Positions 36,551 through 46,334 are shown, counted from the stretch's first letter. The stretch: DNA of 64,000 bases from Henriciella barbarensis (GCF_003576345.1 NZ_QWGB01000014.1:166791-230790); one strand, 5' to 3'. A program made the numbers and translations. The notes: a model not told the origin generated them from the sequence alone.

Positions 36551-37555
36551 TCAGATGTCCACAACAATCTTGCCGAAGTGTTTCTGACTCGCCTGGTGCG
36601 CGAATGCGTCTGCCAGCTTTTCTAGCGGGAAGTGATCGCTGATCACAGGCTTGATGCCGGATGATTCGATCGCGGCGATCATGTCTTCCTGTGACTGACG
36701 CGACCCCACCGTGATCCCGGAGACGGTGATATTAGAGCTGAACAGCGCTGCTGTCGGCACTTCGCCGGAGATACCCGTCAGCACGCCAATGAGCGAAATG
36801 TGGCCGCCGATGCGGCAAGCAGCGATCGACTGGGCCATCGTGCCCGGGCCGCCAATTTCAATGACTTCATCGACGCCGCGCCCGCCGGTTAATTCCTTGG
36901 CTTTGGCGCCCCACTCTGGGGTTTCCTTGTAGTTGATGACGTGATCGGCGCCGAGCTCTTTCAGCTTTTCGAGCTTCTCATTCGAGGAGGATGTCGAGAT
37001 CACGCGAGCGCCTGCCGCCTTGGCAAACTGAAGCGCGAAGATCGAGACGCCGCCGGTACCCTGCGTCAGGACCCAATCGCCGGGCTGGATCGAGTTCTCA
37101 ACCATCAGACCGCGCCAAGCTGTCAGCGCGGCGCAAGGCAGGGTGGCAGCTTCAGCAAAGCTCCAGCCTTCAGGCATACGGGTCAGGCCCTCCGCAGGTG
37201 CCGCGACGAGTTCAGCGGAAAAGCCGTCAATCCTGTCTCCCGGAACGGCGAGCATCTTGTCGAGCTCCGGCGGGCCATCGCGCCAGCCCGGGAAGAAGGT
37301 AGAGAGGACCTTGTCGCCTTTTTTGAAGCGCGTGACGCCTTCGCCAACTTCGACCACTTCGCCGGCGCCATCAGACATCAGGACCCGGCCATCAGGCGTC
37401 GGTATTCCGCCCTGCGCGACAACGAAATCATGATAGTTCAGTGAGCTCGCCTTTACCCGCATTAGCACTTCGCCGGCTTTGGGTTTCGGGTCATCGCGGG
37501 TTTCGATCTGGATGTTCTGCAGACCGCCCGGTTTCTTCAGGCTTGCAACTTTCAT
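36551..37555 (-). CDS. zinc-type MDR alcohol dehydrogenase/quinone oxidoreductase
   Basis: The 334-residue protein is a medium-chain dehydrogenase/reductase. The GroES-like N-terminal domain has VKASSLNYHDFVVAQGG and SDGAGEVVEVGEGV; the nucleotide-binding domain has GTGGVSIFALQFAKAAGARVI (about 162-182). The classic structural-zinc Cys cluster and the catalytic-zinc Cys are missing, which places it with quinone oxidoreductase-like NAD(P)H enzymes. The substrate is unknown. It stands alone between katG and the TonB-dependent receptor. Confidence 0.85.
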   Translation of the reverse strand: MKVASLKKPGGLQNIQIETRDDPKPKAGEVLMRVKASSLNYHDFVVAQGGIPTPDGRVLMSDGAGEVVEVGEGVTRFKKGDKVLSTFFPGWRDGPPELDKMLAVPGDRIDGFSAELVAAPAEGLTRMPEGWSFAEAATLPCAALTAWRGLMVENSIQPGDWVLTQGTGGVSIFALQFAKAAGARVISTSSSNEKLEKLKELGADHVINYKETPEWGAKAKELTGGRGVDEVIEIGGPGTMAQSIAACRIGGHISLIGVLTGISGEVPTAALFSSNITVSGITVGSRQSQEDMIAAIESSGIKPVISDHFPLEKLADAFAHQASQKHFGKIVVDI

Positions 37556-37703
37556 TTAGGCTCTCCCTTGTCATCGCTTGATTTGGGCAAGCCAAAGCAT
37601 CGCTGCCCCTGCGAAAGCCAAGCGAAAAGCCGTGAAGGTGACGCCACGGCGCATGTTTCAGAACAACGGCGCTGGCGGTCGCAGTCGCCTACGCGCAAAT
37701 AAA

Positions 37704-37731
37704 AAGGGCGGCAGATCGCTCTGCCGCCCTT
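37704..37731 (-). terminator. terminator of TonB-dependent receptor gene
   Basis: An 11-bp stem (AAGGGCGGCAG / CTGCCGCCCTT) with a 6-base loop is followed on the minus strand by TTTTTATTT. It lies 22 bases after the receptor stop. Confidence 0.9.
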
Positions 37732-37753
37732 CTGATTCGATAGTTCTACCGGA

Positions 37754-40096
37754 CTAGCGGCGGAGCGTGAACTCGACGCCGACCAGGCGACCCTTCTTGA
37801 GTGGCGAGAATGTGCCGCCACCTGGGAGTGGCTGGTAAGGCGTCTGCACACCGTTCGACAGCGGGCCAGGGAATGGCAGCTGCGTGTCGTTACCGGCCTG
37901 AACGCTGTCGAGCAGGTTCTGACCGAAAAGCGACACGGTGAAGCCATCATATGGCGTTTCCCAGCTGAGGTTCGCCGACAGCTGATGGGAGTCCTGGATC
38001 CAGCCATAGTTGCTATCGGTGTACGCGATACGGTCGCGGTACTGATAGTTCGCGCGGGAGATCAGGGCACCCATGTCACCGAGGTCCACATCGTAGATTG
38101 CGCCGACACCGTAGGTGATCGGAGGCACGCGCGGCAGGTCGAGACGCTGGTCGAGAATGTTGACCTGCGTGTCGCCAGAGATGTCGAAGCGGACATCGTC
38201 ATAGCTTGCATCGATCAGGCCAGCATTGAAGTTCACCAGGAAGTTGTCGGTTACGGCAACGCGGCCTTCGACTTCGACACCGATGATGGTCGCATCAGCC
38301 GTGTTCAGGATGTTCTGAACGACGCCCGATGGGCCAGCAGTATTCACTTCGCGCTGCATGTCAGCGATTTCGGTCAGGAAGGCTGCACCATTTAGCTGGA
38401 TGCGGCCGTCTTCGCTGCTCGACTTGAAGCCGAGTTCGAAGGCGTCGACTTCTTCTTCGTCAAAGCCGAAATTGCCGCCCGTTGCCGGAACGATCTGGTT
38501 CAGGAATACGCCAACGTCCGTGATGCGGAAGTTGTAGCCGCCCGAACGGAAGCCCTTGGTGTAGTAGCCATAGGTCTGGAAGTTGTCGGACCAGAAGTAC
38601 TGGAGACCAAGCTTTGGGGTCCAGTTCGACCACTCATCGCCGTCGGAGAAGCCGTTAGGCTCCTGTGCGCCAAGGGCGCCGAGAAGGGTGTTGAAGCCCG
38701 TGGTCGGGCAGCTGCCTTCAACGACAGAGCATTCAAATCGCGGACGGATGAAGGTCACGTCGGCGTCTTTTTCTTCCTTCGAGTAGCGAAGGCCGACCGT
38801 CGCGATCAGGTCAGGCGTGATCGAGTAGTCGACGTTTGCGAACGCACCATACACCGTGTGGTCCTGCGAGCCGCCACCGTAGAAGATCCACGGAATGGAC
38901 GCTGGAAGAGGTGCCGGACGCGTGGTCGGCAGGTTGCGGACTTCGGTATAGTCGAGCGTCTGGTTGAAGTAGTAGACGCCCGTGGTGAGGTCCACGTCGC
39001 CGAAGGTGCCAGCATAGCGCAGCTCGTTGGAGATCTGCTCCTGCAGGAATTCCGCGTTTGAGTGGAAGAGGGTGAACGGCGTTGCGTCGATGTCGCTGCC
39101 TTGGCTCAGCGAGTCATATTCGCGGTAGCCGAGGATGTTGGTGATCGTACCGTTGCCGAAGTCGACATCATAGTCAGCGCGGAGCGATGCGAAGACGGTC
39201 TCTGCTTCGCCGGTGCCCGGGCTGTTGATCGAGAAGTCAAAGCTGTCGCGATCAAAGTATGAACGGTTCTGTCCTGACGGGCCGTCGACGCGGCTGTCAG
39301 TATACTCAGCCTTCGCGAGGAAGGTGAGACGGTCATTTGCAAACCACTCGAGCGCGCCGCGATAGATCGCGACCTGAGCCTCGCCGTGGTTGTCGCCGTC
39401 ATTCAGGTTTTTGAAGTAGCCAGCGTCGGTGTTGTAGTAAGCACCGATCTTGCCGTTCAGGACGCCGTCGATCAGCGGACCGGAAACCGTGCCCTGGATG
39501 GTGGAGTTGAGGCCGCCGCGATCATCGTCGATCGGGCCATCAAAGGTTGCTTGTGCCTTGTAGCTGAACTCGTCGGTCGGGTTGCCCGTGTTGACGACCA
39601 GCGCACCGCCGGTGGTGTTACGACCGAACAGGAGGCCTTGCGGGCCGCGCAGGACTTCAACGCTGTCGAGGTCGAACAGATCGACAACAACGCCGCTGTT
39701 CACGCCGAGATAGACGCCGTCGATGAATACGCCAACAGCAGGGTCAATCGAAGGGATCGAGGAGTTCACGCCAAGACCGCGGATCGCGAAGTTCGCCGTG
39801 CCGCGCGCCGTTCCGACATCATCAAGCGAGACGTTGGGCGTGGAGTAGGATAGGTCTTCGAGGTTTGCGACGTTAAGTGCGTCGAGCGTGTCTTCGTTAA
39901 ACGCGGTGACAGACACTGGAACGTCCTGGACGTTCTCGACGTTCTGTTTTTTCGTCGCTGAGACAGTGACCGTCTGAAGGACGCGGTCGACAGCCGACTC
40001 GCGCTCTGCTTCAGGCGCTTCCTGGGCGATGGCAGGAAGTTGCGCGAGTATTGCGGTAGAAGCCGCGGTCGCGAGGAGGAATTTGCTGCGTTGCAT
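37754..40096 (-). CDS. TonB-dependent outer-membrane receptor
   Basis: The 780-residue protein has a Sec signal peptide (cleavage near AIAQEAP, residue 25), a TonB-box-like VTVSATKK stretch, a plug domain (about residues 55-165; DVPVSVTAF, FAIRGLG, VEVLRGPQGLLFGRNTTGGA) and a 22-strand barrel ending in VGVEFTLRR. These receptors import scarce ligands (iron chelates, vitamin B12, glycans, aromatic compounds) using TonB energy. GGGAG precedes the ATG. Upstream lies a 36-base near-palindrome (40225-40260) that could bind a regulator. No ligand-binding partner or transporter is adjacent, so the ligand is open. Confidence 0.93.
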   Translation of the reverse strand: MQRSKFLLATAASTAILAQLPAIAQEAPEAERESAVDRVLQTVTVSATKKQNVENVQDVPVSVTAFNEDTLDALNVANLEDLSYSTPNVSLDDVGTARGTANFAIRGLGVNSSIPSIDPAVGVFIDGVYLGVNSGVVVDLFDLDSVEVLRGPQGLLFGRNTTGGALVVNTGNPTDEFSYKAQATFDGPIDDDRGGLNSTIQGTVSGPLIDGVLNGKIGAYYNTDAGYFKNLNDGDNHGEAQVAIYRGALEWFANDRLTFLAKAEYTDSRVDGPSGQNRSYFDRDSFDFSINSPGTGEAETVFASLRADYDVDFGNGTITNILGYREYDSLSQGSDIDATPFTLFHSNAEFLQEQISNELRYAGTFGDVDLTTGVYYFNQTLDYTEVRNLPTTRPAPLPASIPWIFYGGGSQDHTVYGAFANVDYSITPDLIATVGLRYSKEEKDADVTFIRPRFECSVVEGSCPTTGFNTLLGALGAQEPNGFSDGDEWSNWTPKLGLQYFWSDNFQTYGYYTKGFRSGGYNFRITDVGVFLNQIVPATGGNFGFDEEEVDAFELGFKSSSEDGRIQLNGAAFLTEIADMQREVNTAGPSGVVQNILNTADATIIGVEVEGRVAVTDNFLVNFNAGLIDASYDDVRFDISGDTQVNILDQRLDLPRVPPITYGVGAIYDVDLGDMGALISRANYQYRDRIAYTDSNYGWIQDSHQLSANLSWETPYDGFTVSLFGQNLLDSVQAGNDTQLPFPGPLSNGVQTPYQPLPGGGTFSPLKKGRLVGVEFTLRR

Positions 40097-40224
40097 TAAG
40101 TTTAGACTCCCAGATCATTATTTTTCTGATTTGCGAGGCGATAACTCCAACAGGCATTGGAGATCGCACCGCAGCACGGCATAAAGCGCGCTGCGGCAAA
40201 TTCTCAATGGCAGAATTCAGCGTT

Positions 40225-40260
40225 ATGCAAAAATACTTCACTAGTGATGTTTTGTTGCAT
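40225..40260. promoter_or_regulatory. 36-bp near-palindrome upstream of TonB-dependent receptor
   Basis: Two 18-base halves around a central CTAG match at 15 of 18 positions, including ATGCA/TGCAT ends and an inner TCACTAGTGA. The site lies 129 bases upstream of the receptor ATG and 62 bases past the crotonase stop, in a 225-base gap with no gene. It could be an operator or a weak A/T-rich terminator of the crotonase gene. Confidence 0.4.
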
Positions 40261-40321
40261 CACTTTGGGGAAGCATAGACGTCAAAAAATGCATTGCAGC
40301 ATAGGTTCGCGGGCAAAAATT

Positions 40322-41111
40322 CTAGCCTGAGGGGAATTTCGCTGTGCGTTTCTCGAGAAACGCGCTGTAACCTTCGCGAAAGTCGGCACCGGCAGCACCT
40401 TCAACCATGTAGCCAAGAAGTTCATCGTCGCTCGCATTACTTGCGATTTCGCTGACCATTTTTTTTCAACGCTTTCACCGACCAGGAGGAGTTAGCGGCG
40501 ATGTCCTGAACTGTCTGTCGAGCTGCCGCGAGCGCGCCGCCCTCGCCAGCGATTTCGTTCACCAATCCTAGAGACAGCGCCTGAGCTGACGAAAACCGGC
40601 GCGCGGAGAACAGCATATGCTTGGCATTCGAGGGGCCTACCAGCTTCACAAGCCTTCTCAGATCGGCCGGCGGGTAGACAATGCCCAGCTTCGCCGGAGG
40701 TAGTCCGAAAGCTGCATTGGCCGACGAAATCCGAATATCGCAGGCGACCGCCAGTGCGATCCCCGCTCCAAAACAGCTGCCCTCGATGGCGGCGATCACG
40801 GGCTTGCTGCAATTTTCGATCGCACTCATCGCGTCTGAGATAATGCCGGTAGTCTCGCGCGTGCTCGCTTCGTCTGCGTAGATCGTCTCGAACTCGGAGA
40901 TATCCACACCGGCGGCGAAATGGCCTACCGATCCGCCGTGAATGACCAACGCCTTCGCCGCGCTATCAGCGTCTACCGTTCTTACAAGGACTGGCAAGGC
41001 AGACCACATGGACATGCCAAGCGCATTACGCCGAGATGGCGCATTAATGACGATTTCCGCAACGCTGCCTGAGCCTGCTAGAAATACGGGGCGTTTTTCC
41101 GATGTGGACAT
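40322..41111 (-). pseudogene. enoyl-CoA hydratase/isomerase family gene with frameshift
   Basis: The reading frame from 41111 codes for a crotonase-fold protein but stops at 40437 after KKNGQRNRK. Removing one base from the eight-A tract (T8 on the plus strand, 40459-40466) restores a frame that reads MVSEIASNASDDELLGYM, then DFREGYSAFLEKR, the usual crotonase C-terminus, and stops at 40322. Without the shift the trimerisation helix is lost. A sequencing error, a true mutation, or slippage at the A-tract are all possible. The two usual catalytic Glu positions hold Ala (CFGAGIALAVACD) and Pro (GLPPAKLGIVYP), so it is not a standard hydratase. Confidence 0.8.
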
Positions 41112-41142
41112 TGGCCACCGCTTTCAGCTTACACGTGTGCCG

Positions 41143-42627
41143 TCAAGTCGAGATCAACTCCGGACGCCTGTAAATCCAAGGCTTGGCTTCTTCGAGCTCA
41201 TAGGCGAGGGCCAGAAGCAGACCGTCATCTCCCTGCCGGGCAGAGAACATGGTGCCAATCGGAAGGCCGCCCTCCGACCAGAAAAGCGGCACGCTCATGG
41301 AGGCGGCACCAGAGACATTCATATACGGTGTGTAGGCGACATAATCTGTGACAGACTTCATGACTGTATCGAAGTCACCATCGGGGGCCTGCTCGCCTAT
41401 TTTCGGCGGCAGCTTGGTGACAGTTGGCGAGAGCAGCACGTCGAACTCGTCAAACCAGCTCGCATATAAGCCAGAAAAGGCCTGAAGATCTGCAACCGCG
41501 TCAGCGAACTCGCCCTGGCGCTCACTGAACATTTTGGCGAGCCCCAGCGTCCACGGCTCGATTGTATCGGGTGAAGGCGGGGCGCCCAGCATGGCGGTAG
41601 CATCCTGCATGAATTGCGCAGCGCCAGCTGCCCAGAACAGGATAAACTGGTCCTGGAACTTGGGCGCATCAATTGGCATGTCCCATTCGATGACTTCGTG
41701 ACCAAGCTCCCGGCAAAGCGTGGCAGCCTGTTCGGTCGCGGCGCGCACTTCAGGGTCTAGTGATGCATCGGTTCCCGGCTCGGGCGCAAAGGCGATCTTC
41801 AATCGGCGGGCCGACGGCCCCTTGATGTCACCGATCTTCGGCAAGGTCTCGCCCGTTTCGGTTGCAGCAAATAGCGCTGCGCTATCGCGTACGGTAAGCG
41901 TCACGGCATGATTGACGCTGAGGTCGACAGGCGCATTGCTCTGAGGAGACGCTAGGGCACCGCGAGAGGGTTTCAGGCCGAACAGGCCGCAACAGGCGGC
42001 CGGGATCCGGATAGAGCCGCCGCCATCGCTGGCATGAGCAAACGGAACGACGCGTGCCGCTGTCAGGGCAGCTGCACCACCTGATGAACCGCCCGGAATG
42101 CGGGAGAGATCCCATGGGTTGCGTGTCGGACCAGTCACGAGGGGCTCAGTTGATGAGATCAGGCCCATTTCAGGTGTGGTAGATTTTCCGATCGAGACCA
42201 CACCCGCTTCGCGCCAGCGCGCGGCGAAAACCGAATCTTCTTCAGCCAGGTTTCCGCGAAAGGCACGGCTGCCATACATGGTCGGCGCGCCCTTCCAGTT
42301 CACCAGGTCCTTGATAGCTGTCGGTACGCCGCCAAACGAGCCTTCAGGCGCCGCTGCAGCACGCGAGCGGGCGAGATCATACGTCTTTGTCGCAAGAGCA
42401 TTGATGGACGGGTTCACCGCCTCGGCGCGGGAAATTGCCGCCTCGGTCAACTGGAGGGAGGTAGTCTCACCGCGCGCAATCATCTGCGCCATGGCAACAC
42501 CGTCGAGATCAGCTGAGCCGGTGCCGGCTGCCATAACGGTCGCGGGGGCACAGGCTTTTGCGAAAGGCAGAAAGGCAGCGAGCGTTGTACCGCCTGCTAG
42601 AAGGCGGCGGCGTGTCATCGTGGTCAT
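41143..42627 (-). CDS. amidase (amidase-signature family) with Tat signal
   Basis: The 494-residue protein opens with a twin-arginine signal (MTRRRLLAGG, hydrophobic core to about residue 34) and so should be periplasmic. The Ser-cisSer-Lys triad is in AIKDLVNWKG (Lys), GGSSGG (second Ser as nucleophile helper) and GGGSIRIPAACCG (nucleophile loop). Length and motifs fit the family, which hydrolyses amides of many kinds. A small crotonase gene follows after 31 bases, perhaps in one transcript. The substrate is unknown. Confidence 0.88.
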   Translation of the reverse strand: MTTMTRRRLLAGGTTLAAFLPFAKACAPATVMAAGTGSADLDGVAMAQMIARGETTSLQLTEAAISRAEAVNPSINALATKTYDLARSRAAAAPEGSFGGVPTAIKDLVNWKGAPTMYGSRAFRGNLAEEDSVFAARWREAGVVSIGKSTTPEMGLISSTEPLVTGPTRNPWDLSRIPGGSSGGAAALTAARVVPFAHASDGGGSIRIPAACCGLFGLKPSRGALASPQSNAPVDLSVNHAVTLTVRDSAALFAATETGETLPKIGDIKGPSARRLKIAFAPEPGTDASLDPEVRAATEQAATLCRELGHEVIEWDMPIDAPKFQDQFILFWAAGAAQFMQDATAMLGAPPSPDTIEPWTLGLAKMFSERQGEFADAVADLQAFSGLYASWFDEFDVLLSPTVTKLPPKIGEQAPDGDFDTVMKSVTDYVAYTPYMNVSGAASMSVPLFWSEGGLPIGTMFSARQGDDGLLLALAYELEEAKPWIYRRPELIST

Positions 42628-42754
42628 CGTTTTCCTCCCGGGGTCGGCCTCTGTCGGGCCATATCTGCGCTAGCGTGCGTTGGTCTTGCCGCAAAGGCAA
42701 GCAGGATATAGCCCGGTAGGCGTTTCGTTTTTTCGCGTATCGGACGTTTTCTTC

Positions 42755-44134
42755 ATGCTGTCAGTTCTTGACCTTTTTCGTATCGGGCTCGGCCCATCGA
42801 GCTCACACACTGTAGGTCCGATGCGCATTGCGCGCCGCTTCCTGCAGGAGGCCGACAGGGCAGGGCGGCTGGACGGCGCGGTGCGGGTCGAGGTATCGCT
42901 TCAAGGCTCCCTGGCGCTTACAGGCGTCGGGCATGGGACCGACAAGGCCGTGATGCTCGGGCTTGAGGGCATGCAGCCAGAAACGGCGGACCCCGTTGAA
43001 GCCGAATCGCGCTTCCGGGAGATCGTCCAGGCCAAGACCATCCGCCTCGAAGGTGGCCCGCAGATCGATTTCAGTCCGCTAAAAGATCTCAAATTCTGCA
43101 CGGATATCGTCCCGGACCTGCACCCCAACGGCATGGTCCTCACATTGTTCGGCGCTGAGGACACGGAGCCCTATTCGCGTGAGTACTACTCAACCGGCGG
43201 TGGCTTTATCGCATCTCGAAAACAGCTGGCGAAGCCAACCAGCGGCGATATGGTCGCCAGTGCGCGCGGCGCGCCATATCCGTTCCAGTCCGCCGAAGAG
43301 ATGATCGGACTCTGTAAAACGCATGGCTGGCGGGTCGATGAGCTTGTCGTTCATAATGAAGACGCGCGAAGATCACGCGACAAGACGCAGAAACGACTGG
43401 ATAAAATCGCACATACCATGATGGAGTGCATCCGGAGCGGTCTGACGTCCGAAGGTACGCTTCCCGGCGGGCTCGACGTAAAGCGCCGTGCGCCGGACCT
43501 TTATCGCCGCCTGGTCGATAATCCGGGCTCGAATGAGCGCGAGCAGTTGTTCGACTGGCTCAATGTCTATGCCATGGCCGTGAACGAAGAGAACGCTGCG
43601 GGCGGACGTGTCGTGACGTCGCCGACGAATGGGGCAGCCGGCATTCTTCCATCGGTGATGCGCCATTATTGCTGCGATGATGACAAGCTCGATCTTTCAA
43701 AGGCGCGCCGTTTCCTGCTGACGGCGGGCGGTATTGGTCTCCTTTATAAACAGCGTGCCTCGATCTCTGGCGCGGAGATGGGCTGCCAGGGGGAGGTGGG
43801 CGTTGCCTGCTCAATGGCGGCTGGCGGACTTGCCGCTGTCTGGGGCGCCGATGCTGAAACTGTCTGTGTAGCTGCTGAAATTGGCATGGAGCATAATCTG
43901 GGCCTGACATGTGACCCGGTTGGCGGCCTGGTTCAGATCCCCTGCATCGAACGCAACGCTTTTGGCGCTGTAAAAGCGGCTAACGCGGCGCGCCTGGCCC
44001 TTCAGGGGACCGGACATCACAAGGTGAGCCTTGATCAGGTGATTGAGACGATGCGTCAGACCGGGAACGACATGTCGAACAAGTATAAGGAAACCAGTAC
44101 TGGTGGTCTCGCTGTGAATGTCATCGCCTGCTAG
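42755..44134 (+). CDS. sdaA: L-serine ammonia-lyase, iron-sulfur type
   Basis: The 459-residue single-chain enzyme converts L-serine to pyruvate and ammonia. Its N-terminal domain has [16 protein letters not shown], and the C-terminal domain carries the [4Fe-4S] cysteines in [18 protein letters not shown] and [15 protein letters not shown]. The ATG at 42755 (MLSVLDLF) starts where family members do; the open frame back to 42680 is not conserved-looking. No strong ribosome-binding site is visible. It stands divergent from the amidase gene. Confidence 0.95.
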   Translation: MLSVLDLFRIGLGPSSSHTVGPMRIARRFLQEADRAGRLDGAVRVEVSLQGSLALTGVGHGTDKAVMLGLEGMQPETADPVEAESRFREIVQAKTIRLEGGPQIDFSPLKDLKFCTDIVPDLHPNGMVLTLFGAEDTEPYSREYYSTGGGFIASRKQLAKPTSGDMVASARGAPYPFQSAEEMIGLCKTHGWRVDELVVHNEDARRSRDKTQKRLDKIAHTMMECIRSGLTSEGTLPGGLDVKRRAPDLYRRLVDNPGSNEREQLFDWLNVYAMAVNEENAAGGRVVTSPTNGAAGILPSVMRHYCCDDDKLDLSKARRFLLTAGGIGLLYKQRASISGAEMGCQGEVGVACSMAAGGLAAVWGADAETVCVAAEIGMEHNLGLTCDPVGGLVQIPCIERNAFGAVKAANAARLALQGTGHHKVSLDQVIETMRQTGNDMSNKYKETSTGGLAVNVIAC

Positions 44135-44173
44135 CAGAAATGATAGGATCTTCCGCGCGGTCATGGATTGGTG

Positions 44174-44197
44174 AAGGGTGACTCACGTGTCACCCTT
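44174..44197. promoter_or_regulatory. 24-base hairpin just before MBL-fold hydrolase start
   Basis: AAGGGTGAC and GTCACCCTT form a perfect 9-bp stem around a 6-base loop, ending 6 bases before the ATG at 44204. The left arm contains the only AAGGG in the area. It may be the sdaA terminator (no U-tract) or hide the ribosome-binding site of the next gene. Confidence 0.4.
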
Positions 44198-44203
44198 GGC
44201 GGT

Positions 44204-45271
44204 ATGGATGGCTTAGAAACGAAAACGCCGGCAAGGCCCGGCCTGACTTACCCTTTCGATGAACAGGTCCCCGCGCAGGGCGAAACGACGGAGATTATGC
44301 CCGGTCTGCACTGGGTCCGCATGCGCCTGCCATTTGCGCTGGAGTGGATCAATCTCTGGCTCATTGACGACGGTGAGCGCGGCTGGACCATTGTCGACAC
44401 AGGTATGCCGCTGCCTGAAACCAAAGAGGCCTGGCGCACCATCTTCGAGACATGTCTTGGCGGCAGGCCGGTCTGGCGCGTGATTGTCACCCACATGCAT
44501 CCCGACCATGTCGGCAATGCGGGCTGGCTGACACGCAAATTCCCCGGCGCTGAGCTCTGGATGAGCCAGCTGGAGTACATTTCGTGCCGGATGCTCGTCG
44601 CTGATACAGGCCGCGAAGCGCCAGCCGCCGGAACTGACTTTTACGTCGCCGCGGGCTGGAACGAAGCGCAAGTCGAGACCTATCGCAGCCGGTTCGGGCG
44701 GTTCGGCAAAGGTGTCAGTCAGATGCCGGACGCCTATCGCCGTCTTGTCGATGGTGAAACGATACGATTGGGTGGGCGCGATTGGCAAATTGTGACGGGC
44801 AATGGTCACTCGCCAGAACATGTCTGCCTATTCTGCAAGAGCGAAAATGTGATAATTTCCGGCGATCAGTTGCTGCCGCGAATTTCGTCCAATGTCTCCG
44901 TTCATCCGACTGAGCCGAAAGCCAATCCACTCAAGGACTGGCTGCAGAGCTGCAACAAGTTGAAGACGGCAGTCAGTGACGACGTTCTGGTTCTGCCTGC
45001 CCACAATACACCCTTCCGCGGCGCCCATAAAAGGCTGGACCATCTCATCCGTGGTCACGAAGTGGGGCTGAAGCGTCTCGCTCAGCGACTTGGCGAGAAC
45101 CCTCGGCGTGTCGTCGATACCTTTCCTGCACTTTTTGGACGCAAGATCGGGGAGGAATCGCTCTCCCTCGCGACGGGTGAAGCGCTGGCTCACCTTAACT
45201 ATCTCATAGCGGCAGGAAAGGCTGTCGTTGAACGCGATGGGGACGGCGTAGACTGGTATCGCGCAATGTAA
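44204..45271 (+). CDS. MBL-fold metallo-hydrolase
   Basis: From the ATG at 44204 the product has 355 residues. The metallo-beta-lactamase motif THMHPDHVGN (near residue 99) binds two metal ions, with further ligands in NGHSPEH and SGDQ. The C-terminal 80 residues look like the helical winged domain (BLACT type) seen in lactonases and hydroxyacylglutathione hydrolase-like enzymes. Known relatives hydrolyse thioesters, lactones or phosphoesters. The start is uncertain: a TTG at 44168 and a GTG at 44171 are in frame upstream, through the hairpin. Confidence 0.85.
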   Translation: MDGLETKTPARPGLTYPFDEQVPAQGETTEIMPGLHWVRMRLPFALEWINLWLIDDGERGWTIVDTGMPLPETKEAWRTIFETCLGGRPVWRVIVTHMHPDHVGNAGWLTRKFPGAELWMSQLEYISCRMLVADTGREAPAAGTDFYVAAGWNEAQVETYRSRFGRFGKGVSQMPDAYRRLVDGETIRLGGRDWQIVTGNGHSPEHVCLFCKSENVIISGDQLLPRISSNVSVHPTEPKANPLKDWLQSCNKLKTAVSDDVLVLPAHNTPFRGAHKRLDHLIRGHEVGLKRLAQRLGENPRRVVDTFPALFGRKIGEESLSLATGEALAHLNYLIAAGKAVVERDGDGVDWYRAM

Positions 45272-45458
45272 TCTCACTGCGAAGCAGACCGGTCACAACC
45301 CATGACGAATCGCAGAAGTGGTCAATGATCTACTTGACCGCGGCCCCGTCTGTGCTCAAAGCCATGACCGTTCGGAACCTTTGCGGTGCCCGACCAGTAA
45401 TTGTTTTCGAAGCCGGACGTTCACCGCGCCCGCTGCAAGGGGGCTCTATCAGCCTGTC

Positions 45459-46334
45459 ATGAGCACTTCATCCGACATGTCTGAATCAGAGCCCGAGGAC
45501 AACCGGACGCTCAAGCAGAAAGTGCTGCACGAACTTCGCGAATGGGCAGTCACGCTGCTCATCTTCATTCCGGCGTTCTATGTCTTCTCATTCCTGATCT
45601 ACGAACAGCGCGTCATTCCGTCGGAAAGCATGGTGCCTAACCTGCAGGTCGGTGACCGCGTAGCTGTTAACAAGTTCGCGTATGGCTATAGCCGCTACAG
45701 TCTTCCATGGGGCGCCTGGCGGCTGATCCCGCAGGGCGAAGGCAGGGTGCTGGGCGGCAAGCCAGACCGCGGCGACGTTGCCGTCTTCATGCATCCGCAT
45801 ACCGACCGCGTGATGATTAAACGTATCATCGGCCTCCCGGGCGACCGGGTGCAGATGATCAATGAGCAGCTTTACCTGAATGGTGTGCCGATCGATCGTG
45901 AGTTCATGCGCAGCGTAACTTACCGTCCGCATGATTTTCGGGGCACCGAAACGGCCCGTGAATACCGCGAAACGATTGGCGACAAGTCCTGGCTGAGCCA
46001 CCAGTGGCAACAGGGGCCGAGCCAGGTTCGCAGCCTCGACAACACACCCGTTTTTGACATTCCAGAGGGGCACTACCTCTTCATTGGTGATAATCGTGAC
46101 AATTCCGAGGATGGCCGCTCCATCACCGGTCACTGCCCGGTTGGCGACGATGGGGTTATCGATCAAGCTGGATGTGAACTTGCGCCCGGCGTGTCTGCAG
46201 AGCGGGCATCGGTCGGCTTTGTGCCAGCTGAAAACCTGATCGGCCGCGCGGACACTGTCCTCCTGTCGACCTATTCCTGCGCACGTGCAGATGCGGACCC
46301 GTGTATGAAAAAGCGCCTCTGGAGAGGGCTCTAG
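45459..46334 (+). CDS. lepB: signal peptidase I
   Basis: The 291-residue protein has one membrane anchor (about residues 29-48), catalytic Ser57 in IPSESMVPNL and Lys121 in VMIKRIIGLPGD, plus the box E motif IGDNRDNSEDGR. It cleaves signal peptides on the periplasmic side. The start at 45459 (MSTSSDMSES) fits the family; a longer frame to 45318 adds 47 residues without features. In many alphaproteobacteria lepB lies with rnc and acpS; here it does not, so this may be an additional copy. The 187-base gap before it holds only a short GGTCAA/TTGACC repeat (45320-45339). Confidence 0.92.
   Translation: MSTSSDMSESEPEDNRTLKQKVLHELREWAVTLLIFIPAFYVFSFLIYEQRVIPSESMVPNLQVGDRVAVNKFAYGYSRYSLPWGAWRLIPQGEGRVLGGKPDRGDVAVFMHPHTDRVMIKRIIGLPGDRVQMINEQLYLNGVPIDREFMRSVTYRPHDFRGTETAREYRETIGDKSWLSHQWQQGPSQVRSLDNTPVFDIPEGHYLFIGDNRDNSEDGRSITGHCPVGDDGVIDQAGCELAPGVSAERASVGFVPAENLIGRADTVLLSTYSCARADADPCMKKRLWRGL

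Noticed and set aside
45378..45402. EcfG-like box before signal peptidase gene (GGAAC with CAGT)
   Set aside because: Two mismatches in the -10 part, too weak to support.
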